A DNA stretch of 64,000 nucleotides from Methylobacterium sp. GTDB taxonomy: Bacteria > Pseudomonadota > Alphaproteobacteria > Rhizobiales > Beijerinckiaceae. The stretch lies in contig PNLY01000007.1 of the NCBI GenBank assembly GCA_013823325.1, positions 48,227 to 112,226 on the forward strand, written 5' to 3'. How positions within the stretch are numbered: position 1 is the stretch's first letter; every line of letters starts with the position of its first letter. Under the pieces are notes generated by a model that saw only the letters and a program-made list of their open reading frames with translations, was not told the DNA's origin and searched no databases. The translations under genes were made by a program, and so were the position numbers. Positions 33,775-42,533 of this stretch are shown here, piece after piece.

Positions 33775-34305
33775 TCAGCCCGGGGAGGACGCCGGGCGCT
33801 GCGAGGCGCTCCGCAGCCCGAGCAGGGCGACGACCAGCAGGCCGAGCGAGGCGAGCGCGTTCCAGCCCGCGAGCGAGAGGCCGAGGAAGCGCCAGGCGGC
33901 TTCCGTGCAGGAGACGATCCTGGTTGTCTGCAACTGCTTCATCAGGTCCTGGACGCCGGCGGCTGCCGGGGCAGGCGTGCCGCCGCAATCATTGGGGCCG
34001 GCGAAAATCCCCCACTCCACGCCGGAGTGGTAGACGCCGAGCCCGGTGCTCCAGGCCATCAGCAAGGCGAGGACGATCAGCGCGGCGATCTGCAGCCGGC
34101 GCGAGCGGGCGAAGAGCAGGGCGAGCGTCGTCAGGCCGATTGCGGCGTAATGCGGAGCCCGCTGCTCGAGGCAGAGCTTGCAGGGCCGCAAATGCAGGAC
34201 GAGTTCGAAGAACCAGGCGCCGCCGATCAAGGCAAGGCTCACGAGCCCGATCAGGGCGATCAGGCGGCGGGGGTCGGCGAGGAGGCGCGAGGCAGGGCCG
34301 GTCAT
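33775..34305 (-). CDS. dsbB: Disulfide bond formation protein B (DsbB family)
   Basis: Four-helix inner-membrane quinone-linked oxidase that regenerates the periplasmic thiol oxidase, 176 aa. The first periplasmic loop has C42-K-L-C45 (PCKLCLEQR) and the second has C107 and C133, the full set of four essential cysteines. Transmembrane segments lie at about 14-34, 53-68, 72-90 and 140-165. It starts 8 nt after yqaA ends and is likely cotranscribed with it. No dsbA is in the window. Confidence 0.9.
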   Translation of the reverse strand: MTGPASRLLADPRRLIALIGLVSLALIGGAWFFELVLHLRPCKLCLEQRAPHYAAIGLTTLALLFARSRRLQIAALIVLALLMAWSTGLGVYHSGVEWGIFAGPNDCGGTPAPAAAGVQDLMKQLQTTRIVSCTEAAWRFLGLSLAGWNALASLGLLVVALLGLRSASQRPASSPG

Positions 34306-34313
34306 GGCGACAC

Positions 34314-34925
34314 TCAGCAGGAGAGGAACTGGCCCGAGCCTGTCAGCAGCTTGAGGCCGAAATAGAGCAGGATCAGCAGGGCGGCGCCGCCGAGCGCGAT
34401 CAGTTTCAGCCGCTTCTCGATGAAGTGGCGGATCGTCTCGCCATAGCGGCGCAGCAGGAAGGCGAGGGCGAAGAAGCGGGCGCCGCGCGCCAGAATGCAG
34501 GACAGCACGAAGAAGCCGAGCCCGATATGGACGGCGCCGGCCAGGATCGTCACAACCTTGATCGGCGGCAGATGCGCCAGGCCCGAAGTGGTCAAAAGCA
34601 GCAGCGTCGTGTCCGGCCCGGCGCAGGCGCGCAACTGCTCGAAGGCGTCGAGCTTGCCATAGAAGGCGAGCACTGGCCGCGCCAGCGCATCGAAGGCGTA
34701 GTAACCGAGCGCGTAGCCGGCGATGCCGCCGAGCGTCGAGAAGATCGTCGCGATCAAGGCGAGGCGATAGGCCCGCTCGGGCTTGGCCAGCGCCATCGGC
34801 ACGAACAGCACGTCGGCCGGGATCAGGAAGAAGGAACTCTCGACGAAGGCGACGACGGCGAGCCAGAGCTGCGCGCTGCGGCGCGCGGCGAGCGAGAGCG
34901 TCCAGAGATAGAGGCGTTCGAACAT
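34314..34925 (-). CDS. YqaA/DedA-type membrane protein (VTT domain)
   Basis: A 203-aa integral membrane protein with a SNARE-associated/VTT-type domain. The N-terminal half has re-entrant-loop-like segments (AVVAFVESSFFLIPADVLFVPMALAKP) and the glycine-rich STLGGIAGYALGYYAFD, both typical of YqaA proteins. The C-terminal helix is hydrophobic (LIALGGAALLILLYFGLKLL). Members of this superfamily are linked to lipid scrambling or membrane homeostasis; the precise role is unknown. It is paired with dsbB 8 nt downstream. Confidence 0.85.
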   Translation of the reverse strand: MFERLYLWTLSLAARRSAQLWLAVVAFVESSFFLIPADVLFVPMALAKPERAYRLALIATIFSTLGGIAGYALGYYAFDALARPVLAFYGKLDAFEQLRACAGPDTTLLLLTTSGLAHLPPIKVVTILAGAVHIGLGFFVLSCILARGARFFALAFLLRRYGETIRHFIEKRLKLIALGGAALLILLYFGLKLLTGSGQFLSC

Positions 34926-34939
34926 CGCCGGCCCTTAGA

Positions 34940-34986
34940 GCATCGGACCGAAAAGTGGAAACCACTTTTCGGAGGCAATCCGATGC
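34940..34986. repeat. Short palindromic intergenic repeat (GCATCGGACCGAAAAGTGG type)
   Basis: GCATCGG at 34940 pairs with CCGATGC at 34986, and the centre CCGAAAAGTGG-AAA-CCACTTTTCGG is a perfect 11-bp stem. Elements with this core are common between genes in Hyphomicrobiales. It lies in the upstream region of the yqaA-dsbB pair. Confidence 0.75.
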
Positions 34987-35144
34987 CTGACAAAGTGACA
35001 GATAGCCATTTGGCGTCCGAAAGGACGCACGGCGATCTAGCGGGCGCGGGGCCTTCCGTCCATGGCTGCAACGTCACGGGAAAAGCCGATCACGCGAGAT
35101 TGACCAGCCTTCGCCGATCGCTATAGTCCGCCGCGCCCGAAAGG

Positions 35145-35229
35145 GCCCCTGTGGCGGAATTGGTAGACGCGCTCGACTCAAAATCGAGTTCCGCAAGGAG
35201 TGCTGGTTCGATCCCGGCCAGGGGCACCA
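35145..35229 (+). tRNA. tRNA-Leu (anticodon CAA)
   Basis: An 85-nt tRNA with acceptor arms GCCCCTG/CAGGGGC and an encoded ACCA end. The D-arm region is GGCGGAATTGGTAGACGC. The anticodon stem CTCGA/TCGAG holds the loop CTCAAAA, giving anticodon CAA, which reads leucine UUG. The variable arm is long, as expected for a class II tRNA, and the T-arm contains GGTTCGATCC. Confidence 0.96.
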
Positions 35230-35339
35230 TTCCTCACGGCATCCGTCGTCCGTCGGGCCCGCCGCCCTAAAATCGCCTTTCGCTCCCGCTCTGTCTTGCC
35301 CTCGAATCGATCCTGACGGGCAGCCGAGGAGACGTGAGC

Positions 35340-35834
35340 ATGAGGACAGTCGCCATCGCCGTCGCAGCCAGCGTTCTCGGGGCCGTTCCGGCTTTTGCCG
35401 AGGAACTTCCACAACGCAAACCAGGCCTCTGGGAGAGCAAGTCGACGAGCGCCGAGGGCGAGACGAGCGCCAAGCAATGCGTCGGTCCCGGCACCGACCG
35501 CGCCATGGTCGGCGGCATGGCTGGCGCCGCCTGCTCGAAGATGGAGGTGACGAAGACCGCGACTGGCTATTCCGTCGCGACCGAGTGCGCGATCGGCCAG
35601 ATCAAGGCGGTGGGCAATAGCGTGGTCACTGGCGATTTCCAGACGAGCGTGCGCACCGAGGGGACCACCAAGCTCACCGGCGTGCCCGGCCAGGCCGGGG
35701 AGGTCGAGCGCAAGCTCGTGGTCGAGGCCAGGCGCGTCGGCGATTGCGGGCCGGGCCAGAAGCCCGGCGACATCATCATGCCCGATGGCAAGGTGATTTC
35801 GATGCCGGGAGCGGCCGGCGCGCCGAAGCAGTAA
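35340..35834 (+). CDS. Exported DUF3617-family protein
   Basis: A 164-aa protein with a signal peptide (MRTVAIAVAASVLGAVPAFA-EE, cleavage near 20). The mature part opens with RKPGLWESKS and carries two Cys pairs (QCVGP, AACSKM and ATECAIG, DCGPG), the pattern of DUF3617 proteins, whose function is unknown. I chose the ATG at 35340 because AGGAG lies 8 nt upstream; a GTG 6 nt earlier is too close to it. The gene stands alone between the tRNA and the convergent fucU-like gene. Confidence 0.8.
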   Translation: MRTVAIAVAASVLGAVPAFAEELPQRKPGLWESKSTSAEGETSAKQCVGPGTDRAMVGGMAGAACSKMEVTKTATGYSVATECAIGQIKAVGNSVVTGDFQTSVRTEGTTKLTGVPGQAGEVERKLVVEARRVGDCGPGQKPGDIIMPDGKVISMPGAAGAPKQ

Positions 35835-35838
35835 CTGC

Positions 35839-36294
35839 TCAGCCGGGCGCGCCGGCGATCACGCCCTTGCGGAACAGGAAGCAGCCATAGGGGCGGGGAT
35901 CGCCGACCTGCACCACGGCGAAGGCCTGCTTGGCCGCTTCGTAGAAGGCGAAGCGCTCGATGCCGGCCAGCGGCTCCGAGCGGCCGAGCGCCCGGTCGAG
36001 TTCGGCCTGGACCTGGCGCTGCACGTCAGGAATTTCGGCGGGATCGCCGACGACCAGCATGCGCCGTGCCGGCTGCGCTTCGAAATCGTCGATCGGCAAG
36101 ACCGACAGGATGGCGCGGGCCGCACGCGCCATGGCGAGGCCGGGCAGGCGCACCAGCCGGCCGCTCGTCGTCGCGCGGGCGATCTTTTCAGCCGGATGAT
36201 TGGCGTCGACGAGCGCGAGATCGTCGCCATGGCCCATGGCGGCGAGCACCCAGAGCATGTCGGCGGAGAGGACGGGGTCGATATCTTTCAGCAT
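35839..36294 (-). CDS. fucU: L-fucose mutarotase, RbsD/FucU family
   Basis: A 151-aa cytoplasmic protein that interconverts sugar anomers before oxidation. The family block MLWVLAAMGHGDDLALVDANHPAEKIA (residues 13-39) has H22 and D30, equivalent to the catalytic and sugar-binding residues of FucU/RbsD, and the C-terminal YGCFLFRKG closes the site. I chose the start at 36294 over upstream Met codons because it gives the exact family N-terminus (MLKDIDP). It begins just after the lactonase stop. Fucose rather than ribose is inferred from the adjacent lactonase and dehydrogenase. Confidence 0.85.
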   Translation of the reverse strand: MLKDIDPVLSADMLWVLAAMGHGDDLALVDANHPAEKIARATTSGRLVRLPGLAMARAARAILSVLPIDDFEAQPARRMLVVGDPAEIPDVQRQVQAELDRALGRSEPLAGIERFAFYEAAKQAFAVVQVGDPRPYGCFLFRKGVIAGAPG

Positions 36295-36295
36295 G

Positions 36296-37135
36296 TCAGC
36301 TGCGTCCGCGCTGCGAGAGATAGAGTTTTTGGGCATTGCCTCCGAAGACGGCGGCACGCTGTGTCTCGCTGAGACCTGCGAGGAGTGCTTCGGCAGCTCC
36401 GATCCACTGTGCATAGGAGGCGCGCAGCATCACGACCGGCCAGTCGCTGCCGAAGATCAAGCGCTCCGGACCGAAGCAGGCGAGGAGGTGTCCGACGACC
36501 GGCTGGAGCGTCTCCAGCGTCCAGTCGGGGCCGGCCTCCGTGACGAGTCCGGAGAGCTTGCAGGTGAGGCCGGGGTGTCTGGCGAGGGCGCTGATGCCGT
36601 CGCGCCAGGCGGCGAGATCACCGAATACGAGATCGGGCTTGGCGCCGTGGTCGATGACGCAGGCGAGATCGGGATGCCGCTCCAGCACGGTGAGCATCGC
36701 CGGGATATGACGCGGTTTCAGCAGTGCGTCGAAGACGAGGCCATGAGCGGTCATCGCTTCGAAGGCCGGCGCCAGTTCGGTGCGCGCCAGCCAGTTGTCG
36801 TCGATGATGTCCTGGACCATCGGGCGCAGGCCGATGAGCAGCGGGTCGGCCGCCAGGGTAGCGATGCGCTCCGCTACATCAGGCGCATCGAAATCGGTCC
36901 AGCCGACGACGCCGGCGACGAAGGGCGTCTTCGCGGCGATGTCGAGCAGATAGGCGGTCTCGGCCTCGGTAGGCGCGGCCTGGACCAGGATGGTTCGTTC
37001 GATACCGTGAGCGGCGAGCAGCGGCGCCAGATCGGCGGGACCGAAATCGCGATGGATGACGCCCAGCGCCGGCGTCAGCCAGCCATAGTCGCCGCGGGCG
37101 AGGCTCCAGAAATGCTGATGGCCGTCGATGCGCAT
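36296..37135 (-). CDS. Amidohydrolase-family sugar lactonase, probable L-fuconolactonase
   Basis: A TIM-barrel metal hydrolase of the amidohydrolase_2 type, 279 aa. It begins MRIDGHQHFW with metal ligands H6 and H8; H163 in VIDHGAKPD and D231 in FGSDWPVVM complete the site, and H157-region residues are consistent. Closest by pattern to L-fuconolactone/L-rhamnonolactone hydrolases (COG3618). The start at 37135 is preferred over 37159 because it gives the family N-terminus and avoids overlap with the upstream gene. It hydrolyses the lactone formed by the aldo/keto reductase in the same operon. Confidence 0.85.
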   Translation of the reverse strand: MRIDGHQHFWSLARGDYGWLTPALGVIHRDFGPADLAPLLAAHGIERTILVQAAPTEAETAYLLDIAAKTPFVAGVVGWTDFDAPDVAERIATLAADPLLIGLRPMVQDIIDDNWLARTELAPAFEAMTAHGLVFDALLKPRHIPAMLTVLERHPDLACVIDHGAKPDLVFGDLAAWRDGISALARHPGLTCKLSGLVTEAGPDWTLETLQPVVGHLLACFGPERLIFGSDWPVVMLRASYAQWIGAAEALLAGLSETQRAAVFGGNAQKLYLSQRGRS

Positions 37136-37139
37136 GGCG

Positions 37140-38162
37140 CTAAACCGGAACCGGGACATCGGCGCCGAGCAGGCCTTCGGCTTTCAGCTCTGTCCAGAGA
37201 GCGGCCGGGATCGGAGCCGAGAGCTCGGCGACCTGATCGGCGACCTCTTCCGGCTTGACCGCGCCCATGACCAGGCTCGCCACGGCTGGATGGCCGAGCG
37301 GGAACTGCAGGGCGGCCCGGCGCAGCGGCACGCCATGGCGGGCGCAGACCGCCTCGATCGCCGCCACGCGCGCGAGGATGGCGGGCGGCGCCGGCTGGTA
37401 GTTATATTTGGCGCCTGCGACAGGACCGGTGGCGAGGATGCCGGAATTGAAGACGCCGCCGAGCATCAGGTCGATGCCCTTCTGCTGCGCCAGCGGCATG
37501 AAGGAGGCGAGCCCCGGCTGCTCCAGCAGGGAATAGCGCCCGGCCAGCAGCATGGTGTCGAAATCGCCGGCTCGGGCGAAACGCTCGCACATCTCAGCTT
37601 CATTGACGCCGACGCCGATCGCCTTGACCGCACCGGCAGCGCGCAGCGTTTCGAGAGCGCGATAAGCCCCATTCATCGCTTCGGCGAAACGCTGCTCGAT
37701 CATGTCGGCGCCATGCGTCCAGACATCGACATCGTGGATCAGCACGACGTCGATCCGGTCGACGCCGAGGCGCAGGGCCGACTGCTCCAGCGAGCGCATG
37801 GCGCCATCATAGGAATAGTCGAAGCGCAGGCCATGCGGCAGGCCGCCGAGATAGCCGGAACCGTTGCCGCGACCCGCAAAGGGCTCGGCGACGCGGCCGA
37901 CCTTGGTCGAGATCACCACGTCCTTTCGGCCGGAGCGCCGCAGCGCAGCGCCGATCCGGTGCTCGGAGAGGCCGTGGCCATAGAGCGGTGAGGTGTCGAC
38001 CAGATTGATGCCGGAGGCGAGCGCCGTCTCGACCGTCTCGACCGCGCTGGCCTCGTCGATATGGGCGTAGAGATCGCCGAGTGGCGCGCCGCCGAAACCG
38101 AGCGTCGTGACCTTCAGGCCGGAGCGGCCGAGGGGGCGAACGGGAAGCGCAGGAGTCGTCAT
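37140..38162 (-). CDS. Aldo/keto reductase, probable L-fucose (D-threo-aldose) 1-dehydrogenase
   Basis: A 340-aa NAD(P)-dependent aldose dehydrogenase of the AKR fold. The catalytic tetrad is present as D56, Y61, K87 and H143 (NLVDTSPLYGHG, STKVGR, LIHDVD). The N-terminal RPLGRSGLKVTTLGFGGAPLGDLY and the YSYDGAMRSLEQSALRLG block match D-threo-aldose/L-fucose dehydrogenases and the related pyridoxal 4-dehydrogenases. It leads the minus-strand trio dehydrogenase-lactonase-mutarotase and is divergent from the ABC/aldolase genes. Confidence 0.88.
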   Translation of the reverse strand: MTTPALPVRPLGRSGLKVTTLGFGGAPLGDLYAHIDEASAVETVETALASGINLVDTSPLYGHGLSEHRIGAALRRSGRKDVVISTKVGRVAEPFAGRGNGSGYLGGLPHGLRFDYSYDGAMRSLEQSALRLGVDRIDVVLIHDVDVWTHGADMIEQRFAEAMNGAYRALETLRAAGAVKAIGVGVNEAEMCERFARAGDFDTMLLAGRYSLLEQPGLASFMPLAQQKGIDLMLGGVFNSGILATGPVAGAKYNYQPAPPAILARVAAIEAVCARHGVPLRRAALQFPLGHPAVASLVMGAVKPEEVADQVAELSAPIPAALWTELKAEGLLGADVPVPV

Positions 38163-38184
38163 CGGCAGCCGGGTGCTCGGTCGT

Positions 38185-38224
38185 GTTGCATCACTATGTG
38201 CACGTCAACATGTTAGCTTGCAAC
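38185..38224. promoter_or_regulatory. Palindrome-rich divergent control region
   Basis: Between the divergent dehydrogenase (38162) and binding-protein (38345) starts lie GTTGCA (38185-38190) with TGCAAC (38219-38224), GTGCAC (38198-38203) and AACATGTT (38207-38214). These nested dyads suit control by the GntR protein encoded at 42534-43208 (inference). Confidence 0.35.
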
Positions 38225-38344
38225 CGCCTTCGTTCCGGACTAGCGTGCGCACCATTCCGGTAGGCGTGGCCATGCTGAGCCCATCTGCCGGAACGGATCA
38301 AGACGGCCCGCAATGGCCGCATATCTGTCCAGGGGAGGACATCC

Positions 38345-39694
38345 ATGACCGAGATCTTGAAGCCGACGCGGCGTGGCCTGCTGCGTGGCGCCGCCGCGCT
38401 CGGCGCGACCGGCGCCATCGCCTCGCCGCTGGTCCTGCGCGAGGCGCGCGCCCAGGCCGCCTTCAACTGGAAGCGCTTCTCCGGCCAGTCGATCGACGTA
38501 CTGCTCGTCAAGAACCCGCGCTCGGACCTGTTCCAGGCCGCCGAGAAGGAGTTCACCGAGCTTACCGGCATCAAGGTCTCCTCCGAGCAGGTGCCGGAGC
38601 AGCAGCAGCGCCAGAAGGCGGTGATCGAGTTCGCCTCGGGCAAGCCGAGCTTCGACGTCAGCGCGATCTCGCTACATGTGCAGAAGCGCATGGCGGCCAA
38701 GGGCAAATGGTTCGCCGACCTCTCGCCGATGATCAAGGATGCCTCGCTGACCTCGCCCGACTTCAACTTCGAGGATTTCGGCGCCGGCGCCGTGGCCTAT
38801 GCCCGCCAGGCCGATGGGGCGCTCGATACGCTGCCCTACTTCGTCGACTACTGGATGCTCTACTACAACAAGGAACTGTTCGACGCGAAGGGCGTCGCCT
38901 ATCCCAAGAGCATGGACGAGATGGCGGTTGCCGCCGCCAAGCTGCACGATCCGGCCAAGGGCGTTGCTGGCTTTGTCTCTCGCGGCTTGAAGAATGCCAA
39001 TGTGCCGGTCTGGGCCTGCCTGGTGCTCGGCCAGGGCATCGAGACCACCTCGGCCGAGGGCAAGCTCCTGACCGATACGCCCGAGGCGATCTGGGCCGCC
39101 GAGCTCTACAAGAAGCTCAACAAGGACACCGGGCCGGTCGGCTCCGTCGGCTTCAACTGGAACGAATGCCAGACGACCTTCATGCAGGGCCGCGCCGCGA
39201 TGTGGCTCGACGGCATCGGCTTCGCGACCCCGCTGGAAGATCCCAGCAAATCGCGCATCGTCGGCAAGGTCGGCTATGGCGTCACCCCGCCCGGGCCGAA
39301 GGCGCATCATGCCGGCATGTTCGGCGACGGCATCGGCATCTCGCGCGGCTCCGCCAAGAAGGAGGCGGCCTGGCTCTACATCCAGTTCATCACCAACAAG
39401 GCGCAGCAGCTGGCGATGCTCAAGGCGGGCGCCGGCGCCCCGGCGCGCTCCTCGGCCTATCTCGACACCGCGACGATCGAGGCGTCGAAGTTCGGCAAGC
39501 AGTATTTCGACTGCCTGCTCAACTCGGCCAAGATCGCCCGCGCCGCGCTGCCGCAGATCGTCCCGGTCACCGAGTTCCGCGATGTCTTCGGGGTGGCGTT
39601 GACCAATGCGATCGGCGGCGCTGATGTCGCGGCGGAGCTGAAGAAGGCGACGGAAGCCTTCGCGCCAGTGCTGGCCAAGAGCGAGCAGGGCTGA
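38345..39694 (+). CDS. Sugar ABC transporter substrate-binding protein (CUT1, family 1)
   Basis: A 449-aa periplasmic binding protein with a Tat-like signal (TRRGLLRGAAALGATGAIA, cleavage around residue 36, ARA-QA). Family-1 features include FTELTGIKVSSEQV, LPYFVDYWMLYYNKELFD and the MQGRAAMWLDG block. It is the first gene of the plus-strand operon, before two permeases and a DapA-type aldolase. The context suggests uptake of a fucose-type deoxy sugar or aldonate. No ATPase gene is present in this operon. Confidence 0.9.
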   Translation: MTEILKPTRRGLLRGAAALGATGAIASPLVLREARAQAAFNWKRFSGQSIDVLLVKNPRSDLFQAAEKEFTELTGIKVSSEQVPEQQQRQKAVIEFASGKPSFDVSAISLHVQKRMAAKGKWFADLSPMIKDASLTSPDFNFEDFGAGAVAYARQADGALDTLPYFVDYWMLYYNKELFDAKGVAYPKSMDEMAVAAAKLHDPAKGVAGFVSRGLKNANVPVWACLVLGQGIETTSAEGKLLTDTPEAIWAAELYKKLNKDTGPVGSVGFNWNECQTTFMQGRAAMWLDGIGFATPLEDPSKSRIVGKVGYGVTPPGPKAHHAGMFGDGIGISRGSAKKEAAWLYIQFITNKAQQLAMLKAGAGAPARSSAYLDTATIEASKFGKQYFDCLLNSAKIARAALPQIVPVTEFRDVFGVALTNAIGGADVAAELKKATEAFAPVLAKSEQG

Positions 39695-39708
39695 AGCTAG
39701 TCGTTACG

Positions 39709-39790
39709 CGTCATGGCCGGGCCTGACCCGGCCGTCTCGTGACCAGAATGCATTTTCCAAGAGATGCTCGGGTCAAGCCCGAGCATGACG
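39709..39790. repeat. Intergenic repeat made of two palindromes (CGTCATGGCCGGG type)
   Basis: CGTCATG at 39709 is mirrored by CATGACG ending at 39790. Inside are two smaller palindromes, GGCCGGGCCTGACCCGGCC and GATGCTCGGGTCAAGCCCGAGCAT. It fills nearly the whole gap between the binding-protein gene and the first permease and may lower read-through or stabilise the upstream mRNA, giving more binding protein than permease. Confidence 0.75.
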
Positions 39791-39800
39791 GTTCCAACAT

Positions 39801-40730
39801 ATGACCAGCACCACCCTGCCAGCCAGCAGCCTTACAAGCCCGGCGCCGTCCAAGGCGGCGGACTCGCGGGATTTCACGCCGCGCTACTGGCTGTTCTCGC
39901 TCCCGGCGGTGCTGATCATCGCCGGCGTGATCGTCTTCCCTTGGCTGTTCACGCTCTACATGTCGACGCAGGACTGGAAGATCGGCGGCGGGCCGGAATT
40001 TGTCGGCCTGCAGAACTTCGCCGAGCTCTTCCGCGATGCGCGCTTCATCGAGTCGATGGGGCACACCTTCTACTACACGGTGCTCGCGGTGGTGCTGCCG
40101 ATCCTGTTCGGCACGGCGGCAGCGCTGGTCTTCCATCGCGAATTCCCGTTCCGCGGCCTGCTGCGCACCATCTTCGTCATGCCGATGATGGCGACGCCGG
40201 TCGCGGTCGCACTGGTCTGGACGATGATGTTCCATCCCCAGCTCGGCGTGCTCAATTATCTGCTTTCGCTGGTCGGCATCGGCCCGCAGGCCTGGGTCTA
40301 TTCGCCGGGTACGGTGATCCCGACGCTGATCATGGTCGAAGTCTGGCACTGGACGCCGCTGGTCATGCTGATCGTGCTCGGCGGCCTCGCGGGCCTGCCG
40401 CGGGAACCTTATGAATCCGCGCTGATCGACGGCGCCAATGCCTGGCACATGTTCCGGCACATCACGCTGCCGCTGGTCTGGCCCTTCATCATGGTCGCGA
40501 TCGTGATCCGCACCATCGACGCGCTGAAGGCCTTCGACACGATCTTCGTGATCACCCAGGGCGGGCCGGGCACGGCGTCCGAAACGCTCAACATCTTCCT
40601 CTATCTGCAGGCCTTCCAGTTCTACAAGATCGGCTACGCCTCGGCAGTCGTGGTGATCTTCTTCGTGATCATCATCATGCTGTCGCTGCTGCTGCTCTAT
40701 GCGCGCCAGAAGTCGAAGTGGAACGCGTGA
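39801..40730 (+). CDS. Sugar ABC transporter permease (MalF/UgpA-like)
   Basis: Inner-membrane permease, 309 aa with six main helices. The N-terminal SLPAVLIIAGVIVFPWLFTLYMS helix and the EAA loop ESALIDGANAWHMFRHITLPLVWP are typical of CUT1 MalF-type subunits. Its stop overlaps the second permease start as TGATG, so the two are translated together. Confidence 0.93.
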   Translation: MTSTTLPASSLTSPAPSKAADSRDFTPRYWLFSLPAVLIIAGVIVFPWLFTLYMSTQDWKIGGGPEFVGLQNFAELFRDARFIESMGHTFYYTVLAVVLPILFGTAAALVFHREFPFRGLLRTIFVMPMMATPVAVALVWTMMFHPQLGVLNYLLSLVGIGPQAWVYSPGTVIPTLIMVEVWHWTPLVMLIVLGGLAGLPREPYESALIDGANAWHMFRHITLPLVWPFIMVAIVIRTIDALKAFDTIFVITQGGPGTASETLNIFLYLQAFQFYKIGYASAVVVIFFVIIIMLSLLLLYARQKSKWNA

Positions 40731-41548
40731 TGAAGCGGCTCCTCTCGAAATTCGGCTTCTACGCCTCGGTCTTCGTGCTGGTCTCGCCGGCGGTGCTGGT
40801 CTTCCTCTGGATGATCTCGCTCTCGCTCAAGAACGAGCTCGACAACACCGCCTTCCCGCCGGTGTTCATCCCGAGCCCGCCGACCTTCGCCAACTATCTC
40901 GACGTGTTCGAGAAGAACAATTTCGCGCTCTATCTCTGGAATTCGATCCTCGTCACCGGCGGGGCCGTGCTGGTCGGCCTGGCTGTCGGCGTGCCTGCCG
41001 GCTACGGCATCGCCCGCGGCAAGGCCCATAAATTCGCGATCCTGATCCTGGTCGCCAGGATGACGCCGGCGCTGTCCTACCTGATCCCGCTCTTCCTGCT
41101 CTTCCAGATCACCGGCCTCGTCGGCACGGTGACGGCGCTGGTGATCACTCATCTCGTCATCACCATCCCGATCATCGTCTGGATCATGATCGGGTATTTC
41201 GAGAACGTGCCGATGGAGCTGGAGGATGCCGCCCGCATCGACGGCGCCACGACCTGGCAGGCCTTCCGCCATGTCGCGCTGCCCCTGGCCCGGCCCGGCA
41301 TCGTCGTAGGCGGCATCCTCGCCTTCATCTTCTCCTGGAACAACTTCATCTTCTCGGTGGTGCTCGGCGGCAAGGCCAGCCGCACGCTGCCCTCTGCCGT
41401 CTACAACTCGCTGACCTTCGAGCAGATTTCCTGGGGCCCGCTCGCGGCCGCCGCCTTGCTCGTGACCTTGCCCGTCCTGCTGCTGACCGTCCTCGCCCAG
41501 CGCGAGATCGTCGCCGGCCTCTCCGCCGGAGGGCTGAAGGATGGCTGA
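40730..41548 (+). CDS. Sugar ABC transporter permease (MalG/UgpE-like)
   Basis: Partner permease, 272 aa, with the EAA loop LEDAARIDGATTWQAFRHVALPLARPG and the C-terminal REIVAGLSAGGLKDG tail that contacts the ATPase in MalG-type subunits. The ATG at 40730 overlaps the preceding stop (TGATG); a GTG 12 nt earlier is less likely. The ATPase is not encoded here; the UgpC/MsmX-like gene at 48382-49449 is the nearest candidate. Confidence 0.93.
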   Translation: MKRLLSKFGFYASVFVLVSPAVLVFLWMISLSLKNELDNTAFPPVFIPSPPTFANYLDVFEKNNFALYLWNSILVTGGAVLVGLAVGVPAGYGIARGKAHKFAILILVARMTPALSYLIPLFLLFQITGLVGTVTALVITHLVITIPIIVWIMIGYFENVPMELEDAARIDGATTWQAFRHVALPLARPGIVVGGILAFIFSWNNFIFSVVLGGKASRTLPSAVYNSLTFEQISWGPLAAAALLVTLPVLLLTVLAQREIVAGLSAGGLKDG

Positions 41549-41626
41549 TATCGCTGGCGCTGATCTTGCTGCGCGCCCGACCTCTCCAACGCCTCAACTG
41601 GACATCTCACGGAAAGACGCTTCGCA

Positions 41627-42523
41627 ATGGCTCTGAATCCCAACCGCTTCGGCCTATCCTGCGCCATCACCACGCCGATGCAGGAAGGCGGCGCCGTCGA
41701 CCTGCCGCGGCTCGTCCACCACGCCAAGCATGTGCTCGCCAATGGCTGCGACTCGGTCACGCTGTTCGGCACGACCGGCGAGGGCGCGGCGCTCGGCAGC
41801 CCGGCCCGCACCGCCATGCTCGGTGCTTTGATCGGCGCCGGCATCGACCCGGCAAAGCAGATCTACGCCGGCGTCGCCGCCGCCTCGCTGCACGAGGCCG
41901 TCGATCAGGCGCAGACCGCGCTCAATGTCGGTGCCAAGGGCCTGCTGGTCGCGCCGCCCTTCTACTTCAAGGGCGTCGGCGACGAGGGGCTCTATGCCTG
42001 GTTCTCGCAGTTCTTCGAGAAGCTCGGCGCTTCCGCCCGCAACACCATCCTCTACCACATCCCCTCGGTGACCGCGGTCGACATCTCCGTCGGGCTGGTC
42101 GAGCGGCTGAAGAAGGCCTTTCCGGGCGTCGTCACCGGCGTCAAGGATTCCTCCTGCGACTACCCGACGACCGAGGCTTTCCTGAAGGCGCATGGCGAGC
42201 TCGCCATCCTGGTCGGCGACGAGCGCCTGCTCGGCCGAGCCGTTCGCGCTGGCGCTGAGGGCTCGATCTGCGGCGCTGCCAACCTCGTGCCGCATCTGCT
42301 GCGTCCGGTCGTCTATGAAGGCGCCGAGGACGCCACCGTGAACGCGCTCGTCGACGAGATCTGCTCCTATCCGGTGCTGCCGGCGGTCAAGGCGCTGGTC
42401 GGCCATCTCCATGGCGATGCCGGCTATGGCCCGATGCGGGCGCCGCTGGTCGCGCTCGACGAGGGCCAGCGCAAGGCGCTGTTCGCCGCCTTCGACCGGA
42501 TCACCCGCGCCAAGGCGGCCTGA
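41627..42523 (+). CDS. DapA/NAL-family aldolase, probable 2-keto-3-deoxy-sugar-acid aldolase
   Basis: A 298-aa Schiff-base lyase of the dihydrodipicolinate synthase/N-acetylneuraminate lyase family. Visible residues are GTTGEG (48-53), Y143 in ILYHIPSVT and the Schiff-base lysine K173 in GVKDSS. True DapA is unlikely because the gene lies among sugar-uptake genes and a GntR regulator. In the Campylobacter fucose locus a DapA-like protein serves as 2-keto-3-deoxy-L-fuconate aldolase; here the same role (pyruvate plus L-lactaldehyde) is inferred from the fucose-type enzymes on the other strand. Confidence 0.85.
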   Translation: MALNPNRFGLSCAITTPMQEGGAVDLPRLVHHAKHVLANGCDSVTLFGTTGEGAALGSPARTAMLGALIGAGIDPAKQIYAGVAAASLHEAVDQAQTALNVGAKGLLVAPPFYFKGVGDEGLYAWFSQFFEKLGASARNTILYHIPSVTAVDISVGLVERLKKAFPGVVTGVKDSSCDYPTTEAFLKAHGELAILVGDERLLGRAVRAGAEGSICGAANLVPHLLRPVVYEGAEDATVNALVDEICSYPVLPAVKALVGHLHGDAGYGPMRAPLVALDEGQRKALFAAFDRITRAKAA

Positions 42524-42533
42524 GGAGGACGCG

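Noticed and set aside
41627-42523. Calling the aldolase dapA
   Set aside because: Family membership is clear, but the sugar-catabolic context and neighbouring GntR gene make a lysine-pathway role unlikely.
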